Part shown: positions 44,053 through 53,602 of the stretch, in pieces
Layout: each line of letters starts with the position of its first letter
Position numbering within the stretch: position 1 is the stretch's first letter
Assembly (NCBI RefSeq): GCF_002803515.1
Contig: NZ_PHQX01000001.1
Span: 2,604,001 to 2,668,000 of the forward strand
Direction: 5' to 3'
DNA from: Stenotrophomonas lactitubi
Lineage (GTDB): Bacteria > Pseudomonadota > Gammaproteobacteria > Xanthomonadales > Xanthomonadaceae
Length of the DNA stretch: 64,000 bases
Notes under the pieces: generated by a model
What the model was told of the DNA's origin: nothing
Databases searched by the model: none
What the model saw: the letters and a program-made list of their open reading frames with translations, nothing else
Translations under genes and position numbers: made by a program

Positions 44053-45612
44053 ATGAAATTCAGTTCACAGACCCTGCGCACGTTCACCACCCTGCACACC
44101 TGGGTTGGCCTGGTCGCCGGCTTCGGGCTGTTCGTGGCGTTCTATGCCGGCGCGCTGACTCTGTTCCACCACGATCTCCCGCTGTGGCAGACGCCTGGCG
44201 CAGCAACCGCGTTGCCGGCCGGCCTGGATGACGCCCAGTACCTGCTCGACGATGTACTGGCCACCCACGCCGAAGCGCGTCGCCACGTTGGCATGACCTT
44301 CCCCGGCGCCGATCATCCGCAGCCGCTGGCCTACTGGCAGGCCGAAGACGGCAGCTGGCGCTATGCATGGCCGGGACAGACCGGCGGCAGTCCGACGCCA
44401 CCGCAGACCGGGCTGGCCGAACTGGTCAACGAACTGCATTACAGCCTGGGCCTGCCGGTGGCCGGCATCTACGTGATGGGCATCGTCAGCCTGCTGTACG
44501 GCATGGCCCTGCTCAGCGGACTGGTGATCCACCTGCCCAAGCTGCTGGGCGATCTGTTCGCGCTGCGCCCGGGCCGCAATCTGAAGCAGCAATGGCAGGA
44601 CGCGCACAACGTGATCGGCGTGCTCAGCCTGCCGTTCCATCTGATGTTCGCGGTGACTGGCGCCCTGCTCTGCCTGGTGTTCATGCAGATGGCCGTACTC
44701 AATCCCCTGATCTACGACGGCAAGGCACTGCAGGCGGTACCGACGGCGATGGATACCGCGCCGCTGCGCGAAGCCAGTGGCATCCCGGCTGCACCGGGCA
44801 GTCTGCGCGAACTTCATGCACGGGCGCTGGAAGTGGCGCGCGCGCAAGGTGTGGCCAACTTTGAACCGGCCTACCTGAAACTGGCCAATGGCGGTGATGC
44901 CAACGCGACCATCGAGATCACCGGCGAGGCCAGCGGCACGCTCGGCCCGCTCGGCGCTGTCGCGCTGGATGTCGAAAGCGGCCGCGTGCTGGCCAGCCAG
45001 CTGCCTGGCCAACGCGATGCCAACCACGCCACGCTCAGTGCCGCCTATGCCCTGCACTTCGGCGAATTCGGCAATGGCGTGGTGGTCTGGCTGTACTTCC
45101 TGCTCGGCCTCGGCGGCGCCTTCCTGTTCTATTCGGGCAACCTGCTGTGGATCGAGTCGCGCCGCAAGCGCCGTCAGCCGCAGCAGTCACGCGCGGCCGT
45201 CAACATGGCGCGGGCCACGGTGGGTTTCTGCATCGGCCTGTGCGTGGCGATCTCGGTGGCCTTCGTCGCCGCACTGGTGCTGGAGCGGGTCGCCCCTGCA
45301 CAGGTCGACCACGGCATCCGCTGGGCCTGCTTCCTGACCTGGGCGGCGTGTGCGCTGTGGGCAGCCCTGCGCCGCCCGGCGCAGGCGGCGCGCGAGCTGC
45401 TGTGGGCCGCAGCGATCAGCACCGCGCTGGTGCCGGTGGCACACGGCGCCCTCAACGGTGACTGGCTGTGGTTGGCCGCCGCACGCGGCCACTGGCCGTT
45501 GTTCTGGATCGATGCGATGGCACTGGCGATGGCCTTTGGCTTTGCCCGCCTGGCGTATGCGAGCCAGCGGCGGGCCCGCAACGGTGACCCCAACAGCGTG
45601 TGGGCGAACTGA
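44053..45612 (+). CDS. PepSY-associated transmembrane protein (iron-regulated type)
   Basis: A 519-residue inner-membrane protein with PepSY-TM architecture: a first helix (TLHTWVGLVAGFGLFVAFYA), two periplasmic PepSY-like segments, and helices with conserved His and Trp (NHATLSAAYALHFGEFGN, WLYFLLGLGGAFLFYSGNLL). Relatives lie next to TonB siderophore receptors and are thought to reduce or handle ferric siderophores in the periplasm; this is inference for this protein. No TonB receptor is next to it here. Confidence 0.85.
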   Translation: MKFSSQTLRTFTTLHTWVGLVAGFGLFVAFYAGALTLFHHDLPLWQTPGAATALPAGLDDAQYLLDDVLATHAEARRHVGMTFPGADHPQPLAYWQAEDGSWRYAWPGQTGGSPTPPQTGLAELVNELHYSLGLPVAGIYVMGIVSLLYGMALLSGLVIHLPKLLGDLFALRPGRNLKQQWQDAHNVIGVLSLPFHLMFAVTGALLCLVFMQMAVLNPLIYDGKALQAVPTAMDTAPLREASGIPAAPGSLRELHARALEVARAQGVANFEPAYLKLANGGDANATIEITGEASGTLGPLGAVALDVESGRVLASQLPGQRDANHATLSAAYALHFGEFGNGVVVWLYFLLGLGGAFLFYSGNLLWIESRRKRRQPQQSRAAVNMARATVGFCIGLCVAISVAFVAALVLERVAPAQVDHGIRWACFLTWAACALWAALRRPAQAARELLWAAAISTALVPVAHGALNGDWLWLAAARGHWPLFWIDAMALAMAFGFARLAYASQRRARNGDPNSVWAN

Positions 45613-45637
45613 CCACCCGCCATCGATGATCGGATTG

Positions 45638-45662
45638 CAGCGCCGGCCCTTGCCCGGCGCTG
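45638..45662. terminator. Hairpin between convergent genes
   Basis: CAGCGCCGG pairs with CCGGCGCTG around CCCTTGC. It lies between the PepSY gene (plus) and the GH18 gene (minus), 10 bases from the GH18 stop. No T run, so probably a weak bidirectional terminator or REP. Confidence 0.5.
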
Positions 45663-45671
45663 ACAGCACGC

Positions 45672-46862
45672 TCAGTCGCCGACGCGGGCCTTCTGCCACG
45701 GAGCCAGCATGGCGTTGAGCAGGCTGGCCTGCTCGTCGTCACCGGTCAGCTCCCACATGAAGACACCGGCCAGGCCCTGCTCGCGCGCGAACTGCGCCCG
45801 CAGCCCGATCGAACGCGGGTCTTCATAGCTGATGAAAATCTTCTCGGTCGGGTTGTACAACCACGGGCTCTGCGCCTGCGGCTGCCAGTGCTTGTTCCAG
45901 CCCGGCTGGTCGAGATAGCGTGCCTTGATCACCCGCCAGTCACCGGCATCGGCCGGAGCGCTGTAGGCCTGGTACAAGCCATCTGCCGACTCGCCGGTGA
46001 CCTTGAAACCGCGCCCATAGAACGGCACGCCCAGCACCAGCTTGCTCGCGGGTACGCCATGCTCGCGGTAGTACTGCACGGCACCGGCGACGTTGTTCCA
46101 GCGCCGCAGTTCCGGCGCCAGCGGATCGGCAGGCACTTCATGCAGGGGGGCATTGAAGGTCGACACCGCCGAGAAGCCGGTGCCCATGTCGTAGCTCATC
46201 AGGTTGATGAAATCGAACACCTTGGCCAGCGCCGGCAGATCGTAGCTGGCGACGGGATCGTACGGACCGTCGGTCTGCAGGCGACCTGCCGCCAGCGCCG
46301 CAGTCAGCAGCATCGGCTGCCCCGCTTTTCTGCCGCGAGCATCCAGCGCCACGCGGAAAGCCTGCGCAAGCTTGGTCAGGTTGGCACGGTCCTGCGGACG
46401 GTGCGCCAGTTCCTTCGGGCCACCGCTGACCGGGAACTCCCAGTCGATGTCCACGCCATCGAAGCTGCCGGCATGACGCTCGAAGAACAACGCCATGCAC
46501 GAGTCGACCAGGCGCCTGCGGCTGGCCTCGGTCAGCGCAGCGTCGGAGAATCCGCCCGCGCCCCAGCCACCGATCGAAATCAACGTGCGCAGATGCGGAT
46601 GATGGCGCTTGAGCTCGGCCAATGCGGCGAAGTTGGCCGGCGCCTCGGCTCCGATCGCACAGCGCCCGTCCTCGATGGTGGAGAACGCATAGAACAGATG
46701 GGTGAGTCGTTCGGCCGGGACGCTCGATACCGGATAGCGCTCGGCCGAACCGCCAGGGTAGTACGCACCGAAGATCGGCGTTTGCGCGGGTTGCGCCTGC
46801 GCGGCAATGGGCAGGGTACCGGCGATCAGCACTGCAAGTACGGCCAAGGTCTGGCGGAACAT
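45672..46862 (-). CDS. Glycoside hydrolase family 18 (chitinase-like)
   Basis: A 396-residue secreted GH18 enzyme. The signal peptide (LAVLAVLIAGTLPIAAQA) precedes the TIM barrel with the catalytic DxxDxDxE motif in FDGVDIDWEFP, strand 3 motif LRTLISIGGWGAGGFSDA and later YDMGTGF and YGRGFKV. It likely cleaves chitin or chitooligosaccharides. The start at 46862 gives a normal signal peptide. The gene is monocistronic. Confidence 0.93.
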   Translation of the reverse strand: MFRQTLAVLAVLIAGTLPIAAQAQPAQTPIFGAYYPGGSAERYPVSSVPAERLTHLFYAFSTIEDGRCAIGAEAPANFAALAELKRHHPHLRTLISIGGWGAGGFSDAALTEASRRRLVDSCMALFFERHAGSFDGVDIDWEFPVSGGPKELAHRPQDRANLTKLAQAFRVALDARGRKAGQPMLLTAALAAGRLQTDGPYDPVASYDLPALAKVFDFINLMSYDMGTGFSAVSTFNAPLHEVPADPLAPELRRWNNVAGAVQYYREHGVPASKLVLGVPFYGRGFKVTGESADGLYQAYSAPADAGDWRVIKARYLDQPGWNKHWQPQAQSPWLYNPTEKIFISYEDPRSIGLRAQFAREQGLAGVFMWELTGDDEQASLLNAMLAPWQKARVGD

Positions 46863-47067
46863 GGAAACTCCCGGGTCGAAGGCGCAGCCACGTTAGCAAA
46901 CAGATCGGCCCAGGGTGCGGATGTCCGTGCAAGTCGTCCGCTGGACAGTGGCCGGTCACTGGAAGCTGACACGGTCGTGGCTGCGCAACGTCGAAAGCAC
47001 TTCGCTGCAGGACAACACACGACCTGCCTGAGCTAAGGTGGCGCTGGATCTTCAATGGCACACGGAC

Positions 47068-48069
47068 ATGACCGCAGACCACGACGCAGACGACGAACTG
47101 CTGGACGACGAAACCCTCGAAAAGCTGCAGGCAATGGAAGCGCGTGCCTATGCGGCGTTCGATGCTGGCGACCTGGCGGAAGCCACTGCCCTGTTCGGCG
47201 AGCTGATCGAACTCACACCCGAACTGCCCAATCTGCACTACATGCGCGGGTTGGCGCACAAGTACCTGCGCGACTGGCCGGCATCGCTGCAGGACAACCT
47301 GCGCTCGGAACAGCTGCGCGATGCATTCGACGAGGCCACCGCATGGAACGCCGGCATTGCCGCCACCGGCGCCGGTGACTGGGCCGAGGCGCGCCGGCAA
47401 TGGACCCGTTGCGGCATCACACTGCCAGAGGGCGAAGGCCCGATCGACGGCAATTTCGGCGTTGCCTGTGTCCGCTTGAATCCGTGGTCCAGCGGCGAGA
47501 CCGTGTACATGCGCCGATTGGATCCGGTGCGTGCACGGGTGGAGAACGTACCGCTGCCTGAGAGCGGGTTCCGCTTCGGCGACATCGTGCTGCATGACGG
47601 CGCATCCACCGGGCATCGCAGCCATGGTGAGCGTCAGGTACCGGTGTTCAACGCCATGCAGCGTCTGCAGCCGTCGGACATGGCAACCCATGCCGTGTTC
47701 GTGCAGTGCGATGGACCGGAGGACATTGCCGCGCTGCGCGCGCTGACTTTGCCGGGCATCGGCCTGGTCGAGGACTGGACCGAGTCGGTGCGTCACCTGT
47801 GCCTGCGCTGCAGCTATGGCACGCCGCACCAGCACGATGACGACCGTGGCGATGACGAGACCCGTGATGATGACGATCGCTGGGAAAGCGAACGCAACCT
47901 CGGTATCGCCGCACAGGGCCGGACCGCGGTGGAGAAGCTGATGGCGGTATGGACGGCAGCCGGCAGGGGGCGCGTGCTGGAGGCGATTGAACAGCGCGAG
48001 CATCCGCTTCCGGATCCGGAGCCCGGTCAGGTGTGGTGGCTGGGGCACGAAGAAGAACAGCCCGTGTAG
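47068..48069 (+). CDS. Hypothetical TPR-like protein
   Basis: A protein of 333 residues. The N-terminal ~110 residues form TPR-like helices (AYAAFDAGDLAEATALFGEL, LRGLAHKYLRDWPASLQDNL, AWNAGIAATGAGDWAEARRQ); the rest (GETVYMRRLDPVRARVENVP, FGDIVLHDGAST) is a beta-rich domain I do not recognise, followed by an acidic Asp/His stretch (HQHDDDRGDDETRDDDD). ATG 47068 is chosen; GTG 47038 extends it. It is cytoplasmic and its function is unknown. Confidence 0.65.
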   Translation: MTADHDADDELLDDETLEKLQAMEARAYAAFDAGDLAEATALFGELIELTPELPNLHYMRGLAHKYLRDWPASLQDNLRSEQLRDAFDEATAWNAGIAATGAGDWAEARRQWTRCGITLPEGEGPIDGNFGVACVRLNPWSSGETVYMRRLDPVRARVENVPLPESGFRFGDIVLHDGASTGHRSHGERQVPVFNAMQRLQPSDMATHAVFVQCDGPEDIAALRALTLPGIGLVEDWTESVRHLCLRCSYGTPHQHDDDRGDDETRDDDDRWESERNLGIAAQGRTAVEKLMAVWTAAGRGRVLEAIEQREHPLPDPEPGQVWWLGHEEEQPV

Positions 48070-48172
48070 CGCCGAGCCTTGCAACGCAAGGCTTTCAGAA
48101 TTCTTCAGGGGAATTTCCAGCACTTCAGCCGGTGCTCTGGCCCAATCGGGCTCCTTTCGATGGAGCCCGATC

Positions 48173-49231
48173 ATGCGTTCACTCCTGGCCATTTCCGGCC
48201 TGCTGGCATCTCTTCTCAGCCTGCCCTGCACCGCCGCCCCACCCGACCCTGCGCGTCTGCAGGCGCTGGAACACGCCATTGCCAGCGATGAACTGAAGCA
48301 GATCCGCAGCGTGCTGCTGCAGGTGGACGGCAGGGTCGTCTACGAGGGCTACTTCAACGGCGCCGATGCGCAGACCCTGCACGACGTGCGTTCGGCCAGC
48401 AAGAGCGTGACCGCCCTGCTGGTGGGGGCCGCCATCGGCGAGGGCAAGCTGCCGGGCGTACACGCGCGCGTCTATGACTACTTCCCGGCTTACACCGCGC
48501 TCCATGCGGTGGATCCGCGCCTGCGCCAAACCACGGTGGAAGACCTGCTGACCATGAGTTCCCTGTGGGAGTGTGATGACGAGAATGCGTTCTCGGCAGG
48601 CAACGAAGAGCGCATGTACGTGACCGAACGCTGGCTCGATTTCACCCTGGGGTTGCCGGTCAAAGGATTTGCACCATGGATGCAGCGTCCGGCGGACAGC
48701 CCGCACGGGCGCGCCTTCGCCTACTGCACCGCCAATTCCTTCGTACTCGGCGCGGTGCTGGAACAGGCGACCGGCCAGCCGTTGGCAGACTACGCCGCAC
48801 GCGTGCTGGAGCGACCACTGGGAATCACGGCAAGCCACTGGAACCGGTCGCCCGAGGGCATCGGCATGGGCGGTGGCGGGACGCGCTACCGCAGCCGCGA
48901 TCTGGCCAGGCTGGGCCAACTGGTACTCGATGGCGGCCGCTGGCAGGGCCGACAACTTCTGCCGCGCGACTACATCGCCGCCATGATCCAACCGCAGGCA
49001 CAGGCCGGCGATGGCAGTGACTACGGTTATCAATGGTGGGGATTGAAACTGGCGGTCGACGGCAAACCACAGACGGTGTGGGCAATGTCCGGCAATGGTG
49101 GCAACTATGTCTTCGTGCTGCCGCAGCATCGCGCCGTGGCCGTGGTTACCAGCCAGGCCTACAACCGCAGCCTGGCCCACCCACAGTCGCGACGGATTCT
49201 CACCGAGTTCCTGTTGCCGGCGCTGCGCTGA
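48173..49231 (+). CDS. Secreted serine hydrolase, beta-lactamase-like family
   Basis: A 352-residue exported serine hydrolase. A signal peptide (ISGLLASLLSLPCTAA) precedes the catalytic SxxK as S74-A-S-K77 and a GMGGGGTRYRSRDLARLGQL segment typical of the DUF/CubicO beta-lactamase-like group. GGAG lies 7 bases before the ATG. It belongs to the same broad family as 9370-10545, but the two share little beyond motifs. The substrate is unknown. Its end overlaps the regulator gene on the other strand by 32 bp. Confidence 0.82.
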   Translation: MRSLLAISGLLASLLSLPCTAAPPDPARLQALEHAIASDELKQIRSVLLQVDGRVVYEGYFNGADAQTLHDVRSASKSVTALLVGAAIGEGKLPGVHARVYDYFPAYTALHAVDPRLRQTTVEDLLTMSSLWECDDENAFSAGNEERMYVTERWLDFTLGLPVKGFAPWMQRPADSPHGRAFAYCTANSFVLGAVLEQATGQPLADYAARVLERPLGITASHWNRSPEGIGMGGGGTRYRSRDLARLGQLVLDGGRWQGRQLLPRDYIAAMIQPQAQAGDGSDYGYQWWGLKLAVDGKPQTVWAMSGNGGNYVFVLPQHRAVAVVTSQAYNRSLAHPQSRRILTEFLLPALR

Positions 49232-50759
49232 GGCCCGAGAGATCGGCGGGACGCCAGTCGGCAGCCAGTACCCGGCTGCGTTGGCGTGCGATATCGGTAT
49301 CGATGCGCGCCAGCAGAGCCGCCCATCCCGAAGTGTTGTGCAAGGGCGCGAACAGCGGCGTGGCGCGCAGCCACGCCGCATCGCGGAAGCCGTCGTTGAC
49401 CGCCTGCTGCAACGCCCCCATCGCGGCAGCGGTGTTGCCTGACGCCTGCAACAGCAGGGCCCGCTCCAGAGCGGCGTCGGACCAGCCATCACCGGCCTGT
49501 GCCTGCAGCGATGCGAGGCGGTCGCCAATCCATTCCGGTGATGGGCCCGGCGCTGCGTACAGCATGGCCAGGGTCTGCCCGAACGACTGCTGCGGACGCA
49601 GTTGGCGCCCCTGCTCGAAGGCAGCGGCGACGGCGGCGCGATCCCCGGCCTGCAGCGCCAATTCGCCCTGCAGCCGCAGCAGTTGTGGATGCGGAGTGCC
49701 GCGCGACAGCGCTTCGGACAGCGCCTGTCTGGCTGGCCCGGATGCACCGGCTGCAAACAGGCTGCGCGGCCAGGCGATGTTGGCAAAGACGTTGTCGGGG
49801 TACAGCTGGAAGTTCCGCGCGTGACGTTGTGCCGCCGCTTGGGTGAAGCCCAGCAGCTCCAGTTCACGTGCCACCTGCACGTCGCGGAAACGCAGGCGCT
49901 CGGGCGCCTTCAATGCGAGATTGTCGCGCAGCGCAAGAACAAGATGGCCCTGCTCCTGGTGCAGATAGGCCAGCGATGCGCGCGTGCGCTCATCAGCGGG
50001 ATCCAGCTGGATGGCGCGCTGGTAATCGGCAATGGCATCGCCCATCCGCCCCAGGCAGTCGTAGGCATAGCCGCGCAATGCGTGCGCCGCACCGTCATCG
50101 AAAGCGCGACGGAGTTCGGCGTCCGCCAGGGCAAGGGCTTCGTCCATCTGCGCAGCCGAGCCATTGAACAGGCACCCCTGCGCGGACAAGGCACGTGACA
50201 GCCCGCGTCGTGCGCTGCTGGATTCGGGATCCACCTGCAGTGCCTGCCGGTACAGGGCAATGGCACGCTCGTTGTTGCCGGCCTGGCCGATGCTGGCGTA
50301 GTACTCGGCGCGCTGCAGCAAGGCCTGCGCGGCCGGCGGCGATGGCGTAGCGGGCCACAGTAGAACAGTGGCCAGTACGACAACGGCGGCGGCACCGCCG
50401 GCCAGCCAAGGCCACTTGCGGCGTGCAGCTGGCGGCGAGGTCCGCTCCAGCGCGACCGGCGCAGCGCACAGCTGGTAGCCACGCCCACGTACCGAGCGGA
50501 TATACCGCGGGCGGCGGCTGTCGTCGCCCAGCGCCTTGCGCAGCAGCTTCACCCGCTGGCTGATCGCATCTTCGCCCACGACCGCTGGTGCCCAGACCTG
50601 TTCGGCCAAGGTGTCGAAATCGACGATGTCGGTACCACGCTCCAGCAGCACTTCGAACAGGCGCCAGCTCAGGCCATGGAGCGGCAACGCGACACCTGCG
50701 CGGGTGACCCGCTGTGCAGGGAAATCTATTTCAAGGTCGAGCAGACGCAGGCTGTCCAT
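49200..50759 (-). CDS. Winged-helix (OmpR/CadC-type) regulator with transmembrane helix and TPRs
   Basis: A 519-residue membrane-bound regulator. Residues about 5-100 form a Trans_reg_C winged helix (FEVLLERGTDIVDFDTLAEQVWAP, VKLLRKALGDDSRRPRYIRSV), then a transmembrane helix (LAGGAAAVVVLATVLLW, near residue 125), then periplasmic TPR repeats (NNERAIALYRQALQVDPES and more). This is the CadC/ToxR-like layout in which a periplasmic sensor controls cytoplasmic DNA binding. Targets are unknown; the neighbouring serine hydrolase is a candidate. Confidence 0.85.
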   Translation of the reverse strand: MDSLRLLDLEIDFPAQRVTRAGVALPLHGLSWRLFEVLLERGTDIVDFDTLAEQVWAPAVVGEDAISQRVKLLRKALGDDSRRPRYIRSVRGRGYQLCAAPVALERTSPPAARRKWPWLAGGAAAVVVLATVLLWPATPSPPAAQALLQRAEYYASIGQAGNNERAIALYRQALQVDPESSSARRGLSRALSAQGCLFNGSAAQMDEALALADAELRRAFDDGAAHALRGYAYDCLGRMGDAIADYQRAIQLDPADERTRASLAYLHQEQGHLVLALRDNLALKAPERLRFRDVQVARELELLGFTQAAAQRHARNFQLYPDNVFANIAWPRSLFAAGASGPARQALSEALSRGTPHPQLLRLQGELALQAGDRAAVAAAFEQGRQLRPQQSFGQTLAMLYAAPGPSPEWIGDRLASLQAQAGDGWSDAALERALLLQASGNTAAAMGALQQAVNDGFRDAAWLRATPLFAPLHNTSGWAALLARIDTDIARQRSRVLAADWRPADLSGLSAAPATGTR

Positions 50760-50804
50760 GCGCGAAGCATAGCGGCCGGTGCGGCCTGCGGGACGACAGG
50801 CAAA

Positions 50805-50832
50805 GAAAAAGCGGGCCGAAGCCCGCTTTTTC
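50805..50832. terminator. Bidirectional intrinsic terminator after pnp
   Basis: GAAAAAGCGGGC pairs perfectly with GCCCGCTTTTTC around CGAA. It is flanked by A and T runs, so it can end transcription on both strands. It lies upstream of the regulator gene and downstream of pnp (minus). Confidence 0.88.
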
Positions 50833-50840
50833 ATTTCGGC

Positions 50841-50896
50841 GTGTCAACCAAGGTTGACACCTACCGGAATCGAGGCGTGCCAACCAAGGTTGACAC
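50841..50896. repeat. Two SMAG-type palindromes between terminator and pnp
   Basis: GTGTCAACCAAGGTTGACAC (50841-50860, perfect palindrome) and GTGCCAACCAAGGTTGACAC (50877-50896, one mismatch), each followed by a C(T/C)ACC tail, the reverse of the GTAG head. The same palindrome type (GTGTCGACCAAGGTCGACAC) lies at 4745 and 22917. Confidence 0.75.
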
Positions 50897-50906
50897 CCAC
50901 CGTCGA

Positions 50907-53015
50907 TTACTCGGCGGTGGCGCCTTCGCCTTCCTCGACGGCCTTCATCGACAGGCGGATACGGCCCTGCTTGTCGACTTCCAGCACCTTGACCTTGACC
51001 ACGTCGCCTTCCTTCAGCACGTCGCCGACCTTCTCGACGCGGTCGCTGGAGATCTGCGACACGTGCACCAGGCCGTCCTTGCCCGGCAGGATGGTGACGA
51101 ATGCACCGAAGTCCATGATCTTGGCGACCTTGCCTTCGTAGATGCGGCCCGGCTCGACGTCCGAGGTGATCTGCTCGATGCGGGCCTTGGCAGCCTGCGC
51201 AGCGATGGCATTGACCGAAGCGATGACGATGGTGCCGTCATCCTGGATGTCGATCTGGGTGCCGGTTTCCTTGGTGATGGCCTGGATGGTCGAACCACCC
51301 TTGCCGATCACTTCGCGGATCTTGTCCGGGTGGATCTTGATGGTCAGCAGACGCGGCGCGTAGTCCGACAGCTCTTCGCGCGGAGCGGTCAGGCCGTGGG
51401 CCATTTCGCCCAGGATGTGCAGACGGCCAGCCTTGGCCTGCTGCAGAGCCTGCTTCATGATCTCTTCGGTGATGCCTTCGATCTTGATGTCCATCTGCAG
51501 GGCGGAGATGCCCTCAGCGGTACCGGCAACCTTGAAGTCCATGTCACCCAGGTGATCTTCGTCACCCAGGATGTCGGACAGGACGACGAAGCGATCGCCT
51601 TCCTTGACCAGACCCATGGCGATACCGGCAACCGGTGCCTTCACCGGCACGCCGGCGTCCATCAGGGCCAGCGACGAGCCGCAGACCGATGCCATCGACG
51701 AGGAGCCGTTGGATTCGGTGATTTCCGACACGACACGGATGGTGTACGGGAAGGATTCCAGCGACGGCATCACTGCCAGCACGCCGCGCTTGGCCAGACG
51801 GCCGTGGCCGATCTCGCGACGCTTCGGGCCCATCATGCGGCCGGTCTCACCCACCGAGTAGGGGGGGAAGTTGTAATGGAACAGGAAGTTCTCTTTGTAC
51901 TCACCGGAGACGGCATCGATGACCTGGCCATCACGGGCGGTGCCCAGGGTGATGGTCACGATGGCCTGCGTTTCGCCGCGGGTGAACAGCGAGGAACCGT
52001 GGGTACGCGGCAGGATGCCGGTCTTCACTGCGATCGGGCGGACGGTGTCCAGCGCACGGCCGTCGATGCGGACCTTGGTGTCCAGCACCGAGTTGCGCAT
52101 GGTGCTGTATTCCAGCTCGCCGAATTCCTTCGACAGCTCGGCCGGGTTCCAGCCTTCAGCGGCCACGCGACCAGCCAGCGACTCGACCACGTCCTTCTTG
52201 ATCGCCGAGATGGCGTCGCGGCGCTGCAGCTTGTCGCGCACCTGGAAGGCTTCGCCCAGACGCGGGCCGATGGATTCCTGCAGGGCGCTGATCAGCACGT
52301 CGTTCTTGGCCGGGGCGACCCAGGTCGACGGCTTGGTGCCGGCTTCCACGGTCAGTTCGTTGATCGCGTTGATGACCTTCTGCATTTCGCGGTGACCGAA
52401 GGTCACGGCGCCCAGCATCACGTCTTCGGACAGCAGCGCGGCTTCGGATTCCACCATCAGCACAGCGTTGGCGGTACCGGCAACGACCAGCTCCAGCTCC
52501 GAATCCTTCAGTTCGGTCACGGTCGGGTTGAGGATGTACTCACCGTTCTTGTAACCCACCTTGGCGGCGGCGATCGGACCCTTGAACGGGGTGCCGGCCA
52601 GCGACAGCGCAGCCGAGGCACCGATCAGGGCAGCGATGTCACCATCGATGTCCGGGTTCAGCGACATCACCGTGGCGATGATCTGGACTTCGTTCTTGTA
52701 GTCTTCCGGGAACAGCGGACGGATCGGACGATCGATCAGACGCGAGATCAGGGTTTCCTTCTCGGTCGCGCGGCCTTCGCGCTTGAAGAAGCCACCCGGG
52801 ATACGGCCACCGGCGTAGAACTTCTCCTGATAGTCACAGGTCAGGGGGAAGAAGTCCTGGCCCTCACGCGCGCTCTTGGCGGCAACGGCGGAGACCAGCA
52901 GCACGGTGTCGTCGAACTTGACGATGACGGCGCCACCGGCCTGGCGGGCGATTTCGCCGGTCTCAAGCGTGACGGTGTGCTTGCCGTACTGGAAGGTTTT
53001 GGTGATTTTTGCCAC
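50907..53015 (-). CDS. pnp: Polyribonucleotide nucleotidyltransferase (PNPase)
   Basis: PNPase is a phosphorolytic 3'-5' exoribonuclease and part of the degradosome. The 702-residue protein has two RNase PH domains, a KH domain ([19 protein letters not shown]) and an S1 domain ([20 protein letters not shown]). It starts at GTG 53015 with AAGGA upstream; [15 protein letters not shown] is the family's N-terminus. In E. coli the rpsO-pnp pair is processed by RNase III in the gap; here an rpsO terminator lies in between. Confidence 0.97.
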   Translation of the reverse strand: MAKITKTFQYGKHTVTLETGEIARQAGGAVIVKFDDTVLLVSAVAAKSAREGQDFFPLTCDYQEKFYAGGRIPGGFFKREGRATEKETLISRLIDRPIRPLFPEDYKNEVQIIATVMSLNPDIDGDIAALIGASAALSLAGTPFKGPIAAAKVGYKNGEYILNPTVTELKDSELELVVAGTANAVLMVESEAALLSEDVMLGAVTFGHREMQKVINAINELTVEAGTKPSTWVAPAKNDVLISALQESIGPRLGEAFQVRDKLQRRDAISAIKKDVVESLAGRVAAEGWNPAELSKEFGELEYSTMRNSVLDTKVRIDGRALDTVRPIAVKTGILPRTHGSSLFTRGETQAIVTITLGTARDGQVIDAVSGEYKENFLFHYNFPPYSVGETGRMMGPKRREIGHGRLAKRGVLAVMPSLESFPYTIRVVSEITESNGSSSMASVCGSSLALMDAGVPVKAPVAGIAMGLVKEGDRFVVLSDILGDEDHLGDMDFKVAGTAEGISALQMDIKIEGITEEIMKQALQQAKAGRLHILGEMAHGLTAPREELSDYAPRLLTIKIHPDKIREVIGKGGSTIQAITKETGTQIDIQDDGTIVIASVNAIAAQAAKARIEQITSDVEPGRIYEGKVAKIMDFGAFVTILPGKDGLVHVSQISSDRVEKVGDVLKEGDVVKVKVLEVDKQGRIRLSMKAVEEGEGATAE

Positions 53016-53118
53016 GGGGGTGTCCTTGGGGATGCTGTCTGCGAATGGACCGGGGGCGACCCTTGCCGCCAACGGATGACCGGTCGTTCCGGTCTGAAAA
53101 AGGTATTGCGGTGCTACA

Positions 53119-53150
53119 AAACAAAACCGCGGCGCATCGCTGCGCCGCGG
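53119..53150 (-). terminator. Terminator between rpsO and pnp
   Basis: On the minus strand CCGCGGCGCA pairs perfectly with TGCGCCGCGG around GCGA and is followed by TTTTGTTTTG. It lies 12 bases after the rpsO stop. Partial read-through would supply pnp. Confidence 0.85.
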
Positions 53151-53162
53151 GGGATTCGTTGC

Positions 53163-53423
53163 TTAGCGACGCAGGCCAAGCTTCTCGATCAGGGCCTTGT
53201 AACGCTCGACGTCCTTCTTCTTCAGGTAGTCGAGCAGGCTGCGGCGGCGGTTGACCATCTGCAGCAGACCGCGGCGGCTGTGGTGATCTTTCTTGTGGGT
53301 CTTGAAGTGGCCGGTCAGCAGTTCGATGCGGGCGGTCAGCAGTGCAACCTGGACTTCCGGGGAGCCGGTGTCAGCCGAGCTGCGCTTGTTGTCTTCAATG
53401 ACCTTCTGGGTGTCGATCGACAT
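53163..53423 (-). CDS. rpsO: 30S ribosomal protein S15
   Basis: S15 is a primary 16S rRNA binding protein. The 86-residue protein starts [20 protein letters not shown] and ends LIEKLGLRR, standard for the family. It has its own promoter (53546-53574) and terminator, so it can be expressed apart from truB. Confidence 0.97.
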   Translation of the reverse strand: MSIDTQKVIEDNKRSSADTGSPEVQVALLTARIELLTGHFKTHKKDHHSRRGLLQMVNRRRSLLDYLKKKDVERYKALIEKLGLRR

Positions 53424-53545
53424 GTCTTTTTTTTCTCTGTGATGCGTGGCCGGCAGGAACGCGCTTTCGCGCACCGCCTGGCTCGCCGTGAACCAACAAA
53501 TGGATGAAACCCGCCTTCGGCAGGCTGCCGTAAAACGGCCGCGAA

Positions 53546-53574
53546 ATTGTAACGGCCAGGGGGCTTTGGAACAA
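53546..53574 (-). promoter_or_regulatory. rpsO: Promoter of rpsO
   Basis: On the minus strand TTGTTC (53574-53569), a 17-bp spacer and TACAAT (53551-53546) form a good sigma-70 promoter about 120 bases before the rpsO ATG. The leader contains small hairpins (GCCGTTTTACGGC, CTGCCGAAGGCGG), the region where S15 autoregulation acts in E. coli. Confidence 0.65.
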
Positions 53575-53602
53575 GGTCCGGGGCTGAACCGGACTTCCCC
53601 GT

